Below, in pieces: positions 15,110 to 22,828 of a DNA stretch of 34,196 nt. The notes below the pieces were generated by a model. The model had not been told where the DNA came from and made no database searches. It saw nothing but the letters and a program-made list of their open reading frames with translations. This DNA comes from G025836975 sp049646585 (GTDB lineage: Bacteria; Pseudomonadota; Gammaproteobacteria; Burkholderiales; Burkholderiaceae_B). Each line of letters starts with the position of its first letter. The first letter of the stretch is position 1. The stretch spans positions 1 to 34,196 of the forward strand of contig JBARWC010000212.1 of the NCBI GenBank assembly GCA_049646585.1, given 5' to 3'. The position numbers and the translations under genes were made by a program.

Positions 15110-15159
15110 CGTAAGCGGATATCGATTCAGTCCCGTCGCCGGGCGGCCGGATGGCGGGG

Positions 15160-15849
15160 TCAGCGGGCTCCCTGGCCATTCGGCGCCGAAGCGCGGGCAA
15201 AGGCGTCGATCAGGGGCTGCAGCTTGGCCGAGCGGGTCTTGAGCGAGGCCTGGTTGACGATCAGCCGCGACGATATCTGGGCGACCTCTTCGACGGCGAC
15301 CAGGTTGTTGGCCTTGAGCGTGCCGCCGGTGGAGACCAAGTCGACGATGGCGTCGGCCAGGCCCACCAGGGGCGCCAGTTCCATGGAGCCGTACAGCTTG
15401 ATCAGGTCCACGTAAACGCCCTTGCCGGCAAAGTGCTCGCGGGCGGCCTGCACGTACTTGGTGGCCACGCGCAGGCGCGAACCCTGGCGCACGGCGGCTT
15501 CATAGTCGAAGCCCTGGCGCACGGCCACGCACAACCGGCAGCGGGCGATGTTCAGATCTATGGGCTGGTACAGGCCGCCCGGGTGGATGGCGGCGTGCTC
15601 GTACAGCACATCCTTGCCGGCGATGCCGAAATCGGCGGCTCCGTACTGCACGTAGGTGGGCACGTCGGAGGCGCGCACGATGATCAGTTGCAGGTCGGGG
15701 CTGCTGGTGGGCAGGATCAGCTTGCGCGAGGTTTCGGGGTTCTCGCCGACCTGCACGCCCGCCGCCTCGAGCAGCGGCATGGTTTCGTCGAAAATCCGCC
15801 CTTTGGACAGGGCGAGTGTCAGGGGTTTGTCGAGGCTGGCAGGGCTCAT
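15160..15849 (-). CDS. hisG: ATP phosphoribosyltransferase, short form
   Basis: A 229-residue short-form HisG, the first and committed step of histidine synthesis (ATP + PRPP to PR-ATP). It has the N-terminal LTLALSKGRIFDET, ADFGIAGKDVL, and the PRPP loop in AIVDLVSTGGTLKANNL. It lacks the C-terminal regulatory (ACT-like) domain of the ~300-residue form. Short HisG needs the regulatory partner HisZ, an HisRS paralogue that is not encoded here. Its start overlaps the end of murA by 4 nt. Confidence 0.96.
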   Translation of the reverse strand: MSPASLDKPLTLALSKGRIFDETMPLLEAAGVQVGENPETSRKLILPTSSPDLQLIIVRASDVPTYVQYGAADFGIAGKDVLYEHAAIHPGGLYQPIDLNIARCRLCVAVRQGFDYEAAVRQGSRLRVATKYVQAAREHFAGKGVYVDLIKLYGSMELAPLVGLADAIVDLVSTGGTLKANNLVAVEEVAQISSRLIVNQASLKTRSAKLQPLIDAFARASAPNGQGAR

Positions 15850-17111
15850 GCGGCTTTCCGTTTCACGCGTTGAATGTTGGCGCCGAGCATACGCAGCTTC
15901 TCTTCCATGCGTTCATAGCCGCGGTCCAGGTGGTAGATGCGTTCGACGGTGGTCTCGCCGAAGGCGGCCAGGCCCGCGATGACCAGGCTGGCCGAGGCGC
16001 GCAGGTCGGTGGCCATGACGGTGGCGCCCGACAGCTGGGGCACGCCGGTGACCACGGCGGTATGGCCGTCGATGTCGATCTGGGCGCCCATGCGGCCCAG
16101 TTCCTGGACGTGCATGTAGCGGTTCTCGAAGATGTTTTCCACGATGACGGCCGTGCCGTCGGCGATGGTGTTCAGGGCCATCAACTGGGCTTGCATGTCG
16201 GTGGGGAAGCCGGGGTATTCGCGCGTGCGGAAACCGGTGGCGCGCGGGCGCTTGTTCATGGAACCGCGTATCCAGTCGTCGCCGCACTCTATGGTCAGCC
16301 CCGCTTCCTGAAGCTTGTCCAGGGTGGCGCCCATGGTGCCGGGGGCTGCCCGGCGCAGCGTGATGTCGCCGCCCGCGGCGCCCACCGCGCACAAGAAGGT
16401 GCCCGCCTCGATGCGGTCGGCCACCACCTGGTGGCTGGCGCCGTGCAGGCGGTCCACGCCGTCGATCACGATGCTGTCGCCGCCATGGCCCTGGATGCGC
16501 GCGCCCATCTTGATCAGCAGCTCGGCCAGGTCGACGATTTCCGGTTCTCGCGCGGCGTTTTCCAGCGTGGTGCGCCCTTCGGCAAGCACGGCGGCCATCA
16601 TCAGGTTTTCGGTGCCGGTCACGGTGACCATGTCGGTGCGTATGGAGGCGCCCTTCAGGCGCTTGGCCTTGGCGACCACGAAGCCGTGTTCGATCTTGAT
16701 CTCGGCGCCCATGGCTTCCAGGCCCTTGATGTGCTGGTCGACGGGGCGCTGGCCGATGGCGCAGCCGCCCGGCAGGCTGACGCGGGCTTCACCGAAGCGG
16801 GCCAGCAGCGGGCCCAGCACCAGTATCGAGGCGCGCATGGTCTTGACCAGTTCGTAGGGCGCTTCCAGGCTGTGGACCTGAGCGGCGCTCAGTTGCACGA
16901 CCCCGTCGGCGCCGCGCTCGGAGCGCACGCCCATGCAATCGAGCAGCTTCAGCGTCGTGCCGATGTCGTTCAGCTGGGGTACGTTGTGCAGAGTGATGTC
17001 GTCGGCCGTGAGCAGGCTGGCGCACAAGATGGGAAGCGCCGCATTCTTGGCGCCCGATATCGTGATCTCGCCGTTCAGGCGGTTGCCGCCGACAATCTGT
17101 AGCTTATCCAT
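15846..17111 (-). CDS. murA: UDP-N-acetylglucosamine 1-carboxyvinyltransferase
   Basis: A 421-residue MurA, the first committed peptidoglycan precursor enzyme, adding enolpyruvate from PEP to UDP-GlcNAc; it is the fosfomycin target. The catalytic cysteine is C117 in SLPGGCAIGQRPVD, so the drug-sensitive Cys form is present rather than Asp. The EPSP-synthase fold blocks are clear (SGAKNAALPILCASLL, TGTENLMMAAVLAEG, MNKRPRATGFRTREYPGFPTDMQAQ). It overlaps ibaG by 8 nt and hisG by 4 nt, linking cell-wall synthesis to the his run as in many betaproteobacteria. Confidence 0.97.
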   Translation of the reverse strand: MDKLQIVGGNRLNGEITISGAKNAALPILCASLLTADDITLHNVPQLNDIGTTLKLLDCMGVRSERGADGVVQLSAAQVHSLEAPYELVKTMRASILVLGPLLARFGEARVSLPGGCAIGQRPVDQHIKGLEAMGAEIKIEHGFVVAKAKRLKGASIRTDMVTVTGTENLMMAAVLAEGRTTLENAAREPEIVDLAELLIKMGARIQGHGGDSIVIDGVDRLHGASHQVVADRIEAGTFLCAVGAAGGDITLRRAAPGTMGATLDKLQEAGLTIECGDDWIRGSMNKRPRATGFRTREYPGFPTDMQAQLMALNTIADGTAVIVENIFENRYMHVQELGRMGAQIDIDGHTAVVTGVPQLSGATVMATDLRASASLVIAGLAAFGETTVERIYHLDRGYERMEEKLRMLGANIQRVKRKAA

Positions 17112-17352
17112 TCGGGTTCGCCTTGTATTCGGCCGGTGTCAGGGTGCGCATGGACAGCGCGTGGATCTCGGCCTTCATGCGCTCGCCCAGCGCGCTGTAC
17201 ACGAGCTGGTGGCGGGCGATCAGGCGCTTGCCTTCGAAGGCCGGACTGACGATCAGCGCCTCGAAGTGCGCGCCATCGCCCTGGACTTCAAGGTGCTCGC
17301 AGGCAAGATGGTCGGCGATGTATTGGCGTACTTGTTCGGGGGTAGGCAGCAT
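17104..17352 (-). CDS. ibaG: BolA-family protein, IbaG type
   Basis: An 82-residue single-domain BolA/IbaG protein (class II KH-like fold). The core GDGAHFEALIVSPAFEGKRLIARHQLVY contains the conserved His region used by BolA proteins with monothiol glutaredoxins to hold a [2Fe-2S] cluster, and the helix ALGERMKAEIHALSMRTLTP follows. E. coli ibaG also lies directly before murA, which supports the symbol. It sits 4 nt after the ABC-2 permease and overlaps murA by 8 nt. Confidence 0.9.
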   Translation of the reverse strand: MLPTPEQVRQYIADHLACEHLEVQGDGAHFEALIVSPAFEGKRLIARHQLVYSALGERMKAEIHALSMRTLTPAEYKANPNG

Positions 17353-17356
17353 GGGA

Positions 17357-18151
17357 TCAGTTCCGAAGTTTATAGCCGCTGGCCAGCAGGCGCAGGGCGA
17401 ACAGGCAAAGCGCGGCGAATACGGCCGCGACGACGGCCAGGCTTTGCCACGGCGATACGTCCGATACCGAGAAAAAGCCGTAGCGGAATCCGTCTATGGT
17501 GTAGAAGACCGGATTCCAGCGCGAGACGGCCTGCCAGAAGGGCGGCAGGCTGTGTATGGAGTAGAACACGCCGGACAGGAAGGTGGCCGGCATGATCAGG
17601 AAGTTCTGGAAGGCGGCCAACTGGTCGAACTTTTCGGACCACAGGCCGGCTACGATGCCCAGCGTTCCCATGATGCCGCAGGAAAGCACCGCGAAGGCCA
17701 GCACCCACAGCGGGTTGTTGACCGGCAGCGGCAGGAAGAACAGCGCCACCATCCAGACACAGGCGCCCACGCACAGGCCGCGGGCGATGGAGGCCAGTAT
17801 GTAGGCGCAGAAGATTTCCCGGTGCGACAGCGGGGGCAGCAATATGAACACCAGGTTGCCGGTGATGCGGCTTTGTATCAGCGACGACGAGGGGTTGGCA
17901 AAGGCGTTTTGCAGCATGCTCATCATCATGAGCCCGGGAATCAGGAAAGAGGTATACGGCACGCTGCCGTATACCTGTACCCGGTCTTCCAGCACATGGG
18001 CGAAGATCAGCAAATAAAGCAGCGCGGTCAGGACCGGCGCGGCAATTGTCTGGAAGGCGACCTTCCAGAAGCGCAGCAATTCCTTGCGCAGCAAGGCCGG
18101 AAAGCCCGAGCCCAGGTCCTCGCGCGGCTTGAGCAGCGGTGTGGAGCTCAT
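17357..18151 (-). CDS. ABC-2 type transporter permease (YadH-like)
   Basis: A 264-residue ABC-2 permease with six hydrophobic segments. It shows the family hallmark near the end of the membrane domain, QNFLIMPATFLSGVFYSI followed by LPPFWQAVSRWNPVFY. I chose the ATG at 18151, which overlaps the ATPase stop as ATGA; the open frame extends upstream only as a shadow of the ATPase gene. It forms a half-and-half exporter with the upstream ATPase. The E. coli yadGH pair is the nearest analogue; the substrate is unknown. Confidence 0.9.
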   Translation of the reverse strand: MSSTPLLKPREDLGSGFPALLRKELLRFWKVAFQTIAAPVLTALLYLLIFAHVLEDRVQVYGSVPYTSFLIPGLMMMSMLQNAFANPSSSLIQSRITGNLVFILLPPLSHREIFCAYILASIARGLCVGACVWMVALFFLPLPVNNPLWVLAFAVLSCGIMGTLGIVAGLWSEKFDQLAAFQNFLIMPATFLSGVFYSIHSLPPFWQAVSRWNPVFYTIDGFRYGFFSVSDVSPWQSLAVVAAVFAALCLFALRLLASGYKLRN

Positions 18152-18939
18152 GCAGTCACCCCCAGGAACTCGTCGTTGTGCATGATGCGCACGAAAGCGT
18201 CTTCCAGGTCGGTGCCGCCGACCTTGGCCAGCAGCGCCTGCGTGGTGTCCAGGGCCACCACGTGCCCGCTTTTCAGCATGGCTATGCGGCCGCACAAGGC
18301 TTCGGCTTCTTCAAGGTAGTGGGTGGTCAGCAAAATGGTGTGGCCCGCCTTGTTCAGCCGTGAAATGAAATCCCACAAAGTGCGGCGCAGGTCCACGTCC
18401 ACGCCCGCGGTGGGCTCGTCCAGGATGATGACCGGGGGCCGATGCACCAGGGCCTGCGCCACCAGTACCCGGCGCTTCATGCCGCCCGACAGCGAACGCA
18501 TATTGTTGTCGGCCTTGTCCGAAAGGCCCAGGTTGCTCAGGACCTCGTCTATCCAGTCGTCGTTCTTGCGCAGGCCGAAATAGCCCGATTGCAGGCGCAG
18601 GGTTTCACGTACGGTGAAGAAAGGGTCGTAGACGATTTCCTGGGGCACAACGCCCAGCATGCGGCGCGACTGCTTGAAATCGGCCACCACGTCGTGGCCG
18701 CAGACGCGGGCCGTACCCGATGTGGCCCGGGCCAGGCCGGCCAGCACGGAAATAAGGGTGGTCTTGCCCGCGCCGTTGGGGCCCAGCAGGCCGAAGAACT
18801 CGCCGTACTCGACCGTAAGGCTTACGTTGTTCAGCGCCTGGAAGCCCTGTTTGGCGGGCGAGGCCGAGAGCCAGCCCTTCCAGCCCCGGCCGGGCGGCGC
18901 ATATATTTTCGAGACGTTTTCTAGGATCAGGGCAGACAT
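18148..18939 (-). CDS. ABC-2 type transporter ATP-binding protein (YadG-like)
   Basis: A 263-residue ATPase with intact motifs: Walker A GPNGAGKT (53-60), Q-loop VVPQE, signature LSGGMKRRVLVAQAL, Walker B VIILDEPTAG and switch histidine LLTTHYLEEAE. It pairs with the downstream permease (4-nt overlap). Its start codon is only 8 nt downstream of the T-run of a strong terminator, and no Shine-Dalgarno-like sequence is visible just before the ATG. It may therefore be poorly or conditionally translated (inference). It heads the 16-gene run to tatC. Confidence 0.92.
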   Translation of the reverse strand: MSALILENVSKIYAPPGRGWKGWLSASPAKQGFQALNNVSLTVEYGEFFGLLGPNGAGKTTLISVLAGLARATSGTARVCGHDVVADFKQSRRMLGVVPQEIVYDPFFTVRETLRLQSGYFGLRKNDDWIDEVLSNLGLSDKADNNMRSLSGGMKRRVLVAQALVHRPPVIILDEPTAGVDVDLRRTLWDFISRLNKAGHTILLTTHYLEEAEALCGRIAMLKSGHVVALDTTQALLAKVGGTDLEDAFVRIMHNDEFLGVTA

Positions 18940-18947
18940 GAGGCAAT

Positions 18948-18979
18948 AAAAAAAGCTCGGCTCAAGTGAGCCAAGCTTT
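18948..18979 (-). terminator. Strong intrinsic terminator at the end of the mla operon
   Basis: On the - strand the arms AAAGCTTGGCTCA and TGAGCCGAGCTTT pair over 13 positions (one G-U) with a 2-nt apex, followed by seven T residues (18948-18954). It lies 55 nt downstream of mlaC and directly before the ABC-2 ATPase start. Confidence 0.85.
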
Positions 18980-18981
18980 GC

Positions 18982-18987
18982 ATTATA
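18982..18987 (-). promoter_or_regulatory. Candidate -10 element abutting the terminator
   Basis: A perfect TATAAT on the - strand lies 2 nt from the base of the 18948-18979 hairpin. No good -35 is seen 16-18 nt upstream, where the sequence is GC-rich. If used, transcription would start inside the first arm of the hairpin and could supply a separate message for the ABC-2/murA/his run. Confidence 0.35.
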
Positions 18988-19034
18988 GTAGGTCGGCGCA
19001 GGCGGCAGGCGGGCCGTGCGCCCGCCGCGCCCTA

Positions 19035-19691
19035 TCAGCGGTTGTGCTGGTTCAGGGCGGTGATCAGGCCGTCGATGCCGTTTTGCGTGATTTGCTGCGC
19101 AAACTGGTTGCGGTAGTTCTGGATAAGCCAGATTCCTTCCACGTTCAGGTCGTAGATTTTCCAGCCTTGCGGGGTCTTTTCCAGGCGGTAATCTATGCCC
19201 ACCGACGGTCCGTTGCCCTGGGACAAGGTGGAGCGCACGACGACGTCGTCCGCCTTGGCGTCGCCCCGGAAGGGCTGCATGCTGAAGGCGGACTTCTGGT
19301 CCACGCGGGTGAAGGCGCCGCTATAGGTGCGGATCAGGGTGCCCTTGAAGGCTTCGACCAGGTCGTGCTGCTGTTGCGGCGTGGCCTGGCGCCAGTAGCG
19401 GCCGGCGGCCAGGCGCGTGGTTTTCTCGAAGTTGACGTAGGGCAGCACGTATTCGTTGATGACCTTGTTGATGCTGGCCATGTTGCCCGATGTTACGGCG
19501 CGGTCTTTCTTGACCGCCGCCAGGGCGTTGTCGGCGACGGCCTGGACGAAATCATTGGGGGCGCCGTTCGCGTCGACCTGGTTTTCGGCCAGCGCCGGGC
19601 CGCCTACCAGCCAGGACAGGCTGAGCAGGCCGGCCGCGGCCAGGCGCAGCATGCGGGACGAAGGAAGTACGGAATGGATGAAACGGTACAT
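19035..19691 (-). CDS. mlaC: Periplasmic phospholipid-binding protein MlaC (Ttg2D)
   Basis: A 218-residue MlaC that ferries phospholipids across the periplasm between MlaA at the outer membrane and the MlaFED complex at the inner membrane. It has a Sec signal peptide (SSRMLRLAAAGLLSLSWLVGG, cleavage near ALA), then the conserved helical domain with INEYVLPYVNFEKTTRLAAG and WRQATPQQQHDLVEAFKGTL, and the C-terminal KIYDLNVEGIWLIQNYRNQF. A good AGGAG precedes the ATG. It is the last gene of the mla operon, with a terminator rather than mlaB downstream. Confidence 0.95.
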   Translation of the reverse strand: MYRFIHSVLPSSRMLRLAAAGLLSLSWLVGGPALAENQVDANGAPNDFVQAVADNALAAVKKDRAVTSGNMASINKVINEYVLPYVNFEKTTRLAAGRYWRQATPQQQHDLVEAFKGTLIRTYSGAFTRVDQKSAFSMQPFRGDAKADDVVVRSTLSQGNGPSVGIDYRLEKTPQGWKIYDLNVEGIWLIQNYRNQFAQQITQNGIDGLITALNQHNR

Positions 19692-19702
19692 AAAGACTCC
19701 TG

Positions 19703-20548
19703 TTACTGCGCGGCCTTGGCGGCGTCGGCGCCCGCCTTGGGCGGGGCGCTGATGTCGGCGTCGTCCGAGTAGTCGGGCAGATCGCCGTTGTCGGAGTAGT
19801 CCGGCAGGGACGCATTGTTGCGGCGGCTGTTTACCATGGCATTGCGCCGTTGTATGTAAGCGTCGCGGATAAAGCTGTAGCGGTCAAGCGCGACCTCGTT
19901 AATAAGTTTGTCGGCGTCCAGCAGGTTGGCGCGGGCGTCGATGGAATACAGGGCGACGATCGAGTTGCGCACCGGCACGTTGTCGAGCTCGAACACGGGG
20001 GTAACCGGCGACACGCCCGCGGCGAAGGTACCCAGCGTGGCGGTGCCGTCGCGCAGCGAGCTGGACCCCAGGAAGGGCAGGACCAGATAAGGGCCGGAAT
20101 CGAAGCCCCAGACGCCCAGCGTAACGCCGAAGTCGTTGGGAATGCGCTTGGCGCCGTTCATCGAGGCGACGTCGATGCAGCCGCCCAGACCCATGGTGGA
20201 ATTGAACAGCACGCGGCCCAGCGTATTGAAGAAGTCATGGCCGCGGCCTTGCAGGAAGCTGTTGATCGCCGACCAGGCGTCTTCCAGGTTGTTGAAAATA
20301 TTGTGGACGCAGGTTTGTAGCGGGTCGGGCATCAACTGATCGTAGCCGGTGGCGATGGGCTTGAGCAGGGCGCGATCCAGGGTGTCGTTGAACGCATACA
20401 TGCCGCGGTTATAGCTTTCCCAGGGGTCGTCCGGATTGGGGTGCGTGACGGTCGCGCAGCCGCTTGCAAGCACCACGGCGCCCAGCAGGCTGCCCAGGCG
20501 CAGGAAGCGCTTGGCTTTGGAAGGAGGGGAGGTATCGGATAGCTTCAT
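19703..20548 (-). CDS. mlaA: Outer-membrane lipoprotein MlaA (VacJ)
   Basis: A 281-residue MlaA that removes mislocalised phospholipids from the outer leaflet of the outer membrane. A lipobox LASGC gives the acylated Cys at residue 31. The conserved core DPWESYNRGMYAFNDTLD, NIFNNLEDAWSAINSFLQG and GVWGFDSGPYLVLPFLGSSS matches VacJ/MlaA. The C-terminus carries a nine-residue tandem repeat (LPDYSDNGD then LPDYSDDAD, residues 248-265) and an Ala/Lys-rich end that the family core does not need. It lies 11 nt before mlaC and 52 nt after mlaD. Confidence 0.95.
   Translation of the reverse strand: MKLSDTSPPSKAKRFLRLGSLLGAVVLASGCATVTHPNPDDPWESYNRGMYAFNDTLDRALLKPIATGYDQLMPDPLQTCVHNIFNNLEDAWSAINSFLQGRGHDFFNTLGRVLFNSTMGLGGCIDVASMNGAKRIPNDFGVTLGVWGFDSGPYLVLPFLGSSSLRDGTATLGTFAAGVSPVTPVFELDNVPVRNSIVALYSIDARANLLDADKLINEVALDRYSFIRDAYIQRRNAMVNSRRNNASLPDYSDNGDLPDYSDDADISAPPKAGADAAKAAQ
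19754..19807 (-). repeat. 27-bp tandem duplication encoding the MlaA C-terminal repeat
   Basis: Two adjacent 27-bp units (19781-19807 and 19754-19780) encode LPDYSDNGD and LPDYSDDAD. They differ at several mostly silent positions, so the duplication is not very recent. Confidence 0.8.
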
Positions 20549-20600
20549 GTTCGTGTTCGTAAGGCGACAGACTGCCGATTGTAAACTGCTGTTGCAGATA

Positions 20601-21098
20601 TCAAGGTTTGGGCGCGGGGGCGGCGCCCGAATCCGCGCCGCCTTCTTTACTGGCCGAGCTGTACAGGAACTTGCTGATCAGTTCTTCCAGCACGACCGCG
20701 CTTTGCGTGTACTGGATTTGGCTGTTCTGCTTCAGCATCTTGTCGTCCCCCCCGGGGGTGATGCCTATGTATTGCTCGCCCAGCAGCCCCGAGGTCAGGA
20801 TGGAGGCCGACGAATCGCTGGGAAACTCGTATTGCTGTTCCAGGTCCAGCGTGGCGACGGCCTGGTAGCGCTGGTTGTCGAAGCCTATGCTGGCGACCCG
20901 GCCCACCACCACGCCACTGCTTTTGACCGGCGCGCGCACCTTCAGGCCGCCCAGGTTGTCGAAATGGGCCTGGACCTGATAGGTGGGCGCGAACGAGAAC
21001 GAGCTCATGTTGCCGGCCCGCAAGGCCAGGAATACCAGGGCGATGGCGCCCAGCAGTACGAACAGGCCAACCCAGAAATCGGTTTTTTCACGCGTCAT
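20601..21098 (-). CDS. mlaD: MlaD, MCE-domain subunit of the phospholipid ABC transporter
   Basis: A 165-residue MlaD: one N-terminal transmembrane helix (TDFWVGLFVLLGAIALVFLA) and one MCE domain (about residues 37-115, including GLKVRAPVKSSGVVVGRVASI and the hydrophobic SGLLGEQYIGI pore loop region). It forms a hexameric ring bound to MlaE in the inner membrane that channels lipids. The gene is 19 nt downstream of mlaE. Confidence 0.95.
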   Translation of the reverse strand: MTREKTDFWVGLFVLLGAIALVFLALRAGNMSSFSFAPTYQVQAHFDNLGGLKVRAPVKSSGVVVGRVASIGFDNQRYQAVATLDLEQQYEFPSDSSASILTSGLLGEQYIGITPGGDDKMLKQNSQIQYTQSAVVLEELISKFLYSSASKEGGADSGAAPAPKP

Positions 21099-21117
21099 GA
21101 TTAATCCGTGTATATCG

Positions 21118-21906
21118 TTAATTGCTGAACATCAGCGCGGTCAGTACAAAATCCAGCCCCAGCACCAGCAGCGAGCCGGTGACGACGGTGCGCGTGGTGG
21201 CCCGCGACACTCCTTCGGGCGTGGGCTTGGCAGTCCAGCCGGCGTGCAGGGCGACCAGCGTGACCGCAACGCCGAACACCAGGCTCTTGACCACGCCGTT
21301 CAGGACGTCGTTGATCACATCCACGCCGTTTTGCATCTGCGACCAGAAGGCGCCGGGGTCGATGCCGATAAGCAGCACGCCCACCACCCATCCGCCCAGG
21401 ATGCCCACCATGGAAAACACGGCGGCCAGCACCGGCATGGCGATGACGCCGCCCCAGAAACGGGGCGCCAGCACCCGCCGTATCGGGTCGACGGCCATGA
21501 CTTCCATGGCGGCGATCTGTTCGCCGGCCTTCATCAGGCCGATTTCCGCGGTCAGCGAGGTTCCGGCGCGGCCCGCGAACAGCAGCGCCGTCACCACCGG
21601 CCCCAGTTCGCGCACCAGGGAAAGCGCCACCAGCAGCCCCAGGGCTTCTTCCGAGCCGTAGCGGTTAAGCGTGTAATAGCCCTGCAGCCCCAGCACGAAG
21701 CCCACGAACAGGCCCGATACCGCGATGATGAGCAGGGAATAGTTGCCGATGAAGTGTATTTGCTGCGTGACCAGCCGGGGGCGTTTTAGCGCCACGCCGC
21801 TGCGCGCCAGGATGGCGCCGGTCAGCCGCATGAAGGCGCCCAGGCCGGCGATGCCTCCGCGCACCCGGCCGCCCAGCCTTGCTATGGATTGCACGGGAGA
21901 GGTCAT
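21118..21906 (-). CDS. mlaE: MlaE, permease of the phospholipid ABC transporter
   Basis: A 262-residue MlaE-family permease with five hydrophobic segments and the conserved central block VRELGPVVTALLFAGRAGTS followed by AEIGLMKAGEQIAAMEVM. It forms a dimer that couples MlaF ATPase activity to MlaD. I chose the ATG at 21906 because it overlaps the mlaF stop (ATGA) and gives the family-like N-terminus; an in-frame start at 21933 would add 9 residues inside mlaF. Confidence 0.94.
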   Translation of the reverse strand: MTSPVQSIARLGGRVRGGIAGLGAFMRLTGAILARSGVALKRPRLVTQQIHFIGNYSLLIIAVSGLFVGFVLGLQGYYTLNRYGSEEALGLLVALSLVRELGPVVTALLFAGRAGTSLTAEIGLMKAGEQIAAMEVMAVDPIRRVLAPRFWGGVIAMPVLAAVFSMVGILGGWVVGVLLIGIDPGAFWSQMQNGVDVINDVLNGVVKSLVFGVAVTLVALHAGWTAKPTPEGVSRATTRTVVTGSLLVLGLDFVLTALMFSN

Positions 21907-22736
21907 GGGCGTCCTGTGTGTTGGTCCAGCCACTTCGTGAACGCGGGCGTGGCGGGGTAGTGGAACGCGATGGGGCCGTCGGGCTCGCCGTTCAGGAATT
22001 GGCGCACATACGGGTCTTGCGAGCCCGAAAGCTGTTGCGGCGTGCCGCTGGCGATCAGCTTGCCCTGGCCGACCACGTAGACCTGGTCGGCGATGGCGAA
22101 GGATTCAGCCACATCGTGGGTAATCAGGATGGAAGCGCAATGCAGGCGGTCGGTCAGGCTGCGTATCAGTTGCGCGGTAATGCCCAGCGAAATCGGGTCC
22201 AGCCCGGCGAAAGGCTCGTCGTACAGGACCAGTTCGGGTTCCAGGACCACGGCGCGGGCCAGCGCCACGCGCCGCGCCATGCCGCCGGATATCTCCGAGA
22301 TGTTCAGATGGGCCGCGGCGCGCAGGCCGACCGCGTCCAGCTTGTCCAGCACGCGTTCGACGATCTGGCTTTCCGACACCTGGGTGTGCTCGCGCAGGGG
22401 AAAGGCCACGTTCTCGAATACGTTCAGGTCGGTGAACAGGGCGCCTTGCTGGAACAGCACCCCCATGCGCTGGCGCACTTCGCGCAGGCCTTCGCCCGTA
22501 AGTGCGGCGATATCCTTGCCGAATACCTGTATGGAGCCTTTTTGCGGCCGGATCTGGCCGGTGGCCGCGCGCAGCAGCGTGGTCTTGCCCGAACCCGAGC
22601 CCCCCATCATGGCCACGACCTGGCCGCGCCGGACTTCCAGGCCTATGCCTTGCAGCACCGTGAAGTCGCCATAGCCTAGCGACACATCGGTGAAGGTGAC
22701 AAGCGGGTCAGAGACGGTTTGGGAATTCATGGGCAT
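21903..22736 (-). CDS. mlaF: MlaF, ATPase of the phospholipid ABC transporter
   Basis: A 277-residue ABC ATPase with Walker A GGSGSGKT (45-52), signature ISGGMARRVALARA, Walker B LVLYDEPFAGLDP and switch histidine LITHDVAES. The C-terminal extension after the core (LNGEPDGPIAFHYPATP) is the MlaF tail, which contacts the neighbouring subunit. The start may be the ATG at 22736 or the second at 22730: the nearest AGG fits 22730 slightly better. It is the first gene of mlaFEDAC. Confidence 0.94.
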   Translation of the reverse strand: MPMNSQTVSDPLVTFTDVSLGYGDFTVLQGIGLEVRRGQVVAMMGGSGSGKTTLLRAATGQIRPQKGSIQVFGKDIAALTGEGLREVRQRMGVLFQQGALFTDLNVFENVAFPLREHTQVSESQIVERVLDKLDAVGLRAAAHLNISEISGGMARRVALARAVVLEPELVLYDEPFAGLDPISLGITAQLIRSLTDRLHCASILITHDVAESFAIADQVYVVGQGKLIASGTPQQLSGSQDPYVRQFLNGEPDGPIAFHYPATPAFTKWLDQHTGRP

Positions 22737-22757
22737 TTGCCTGATGATGAACCCTGC

Positions 22758-22763
22758 ATTGTA
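22758..22763 (-). promoter_or_regulatory. Candidate -10 element of the mla operon
   Basis: TACAAT on the - strand lies 22 nt before the mlaF ATG, within the 92-nt gap after the chromate-type transporter gene. No convincing -35 is found 16-18 nt upstream, so it is a weak call. Confidence 0.35.
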
Positions 22764-22828
22764 TCCTTTAACGGTGTTTTGCCATGTTTGCGGATACTTC
22801 GTTTTCTTTCACGCCGCGTCGCTTTTCG

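Noticed and set aside
15816..17102. Long + strand open frame (over 400 codons) opposite murA
   Set aside because: It is the antisense shadow of a high-GC gene: its translation is rich in Gly, His, Ala and Gln with no recognisable domain, and murA on the other strand is fully conserved.
10921..18939. A his attenuator (His-rich leader peptide) or T-box for the his genes
   Set aside because: No run of His codons in a short leader frame and no T-box-like sequence were seen before hisG, hisD or the start of the run.
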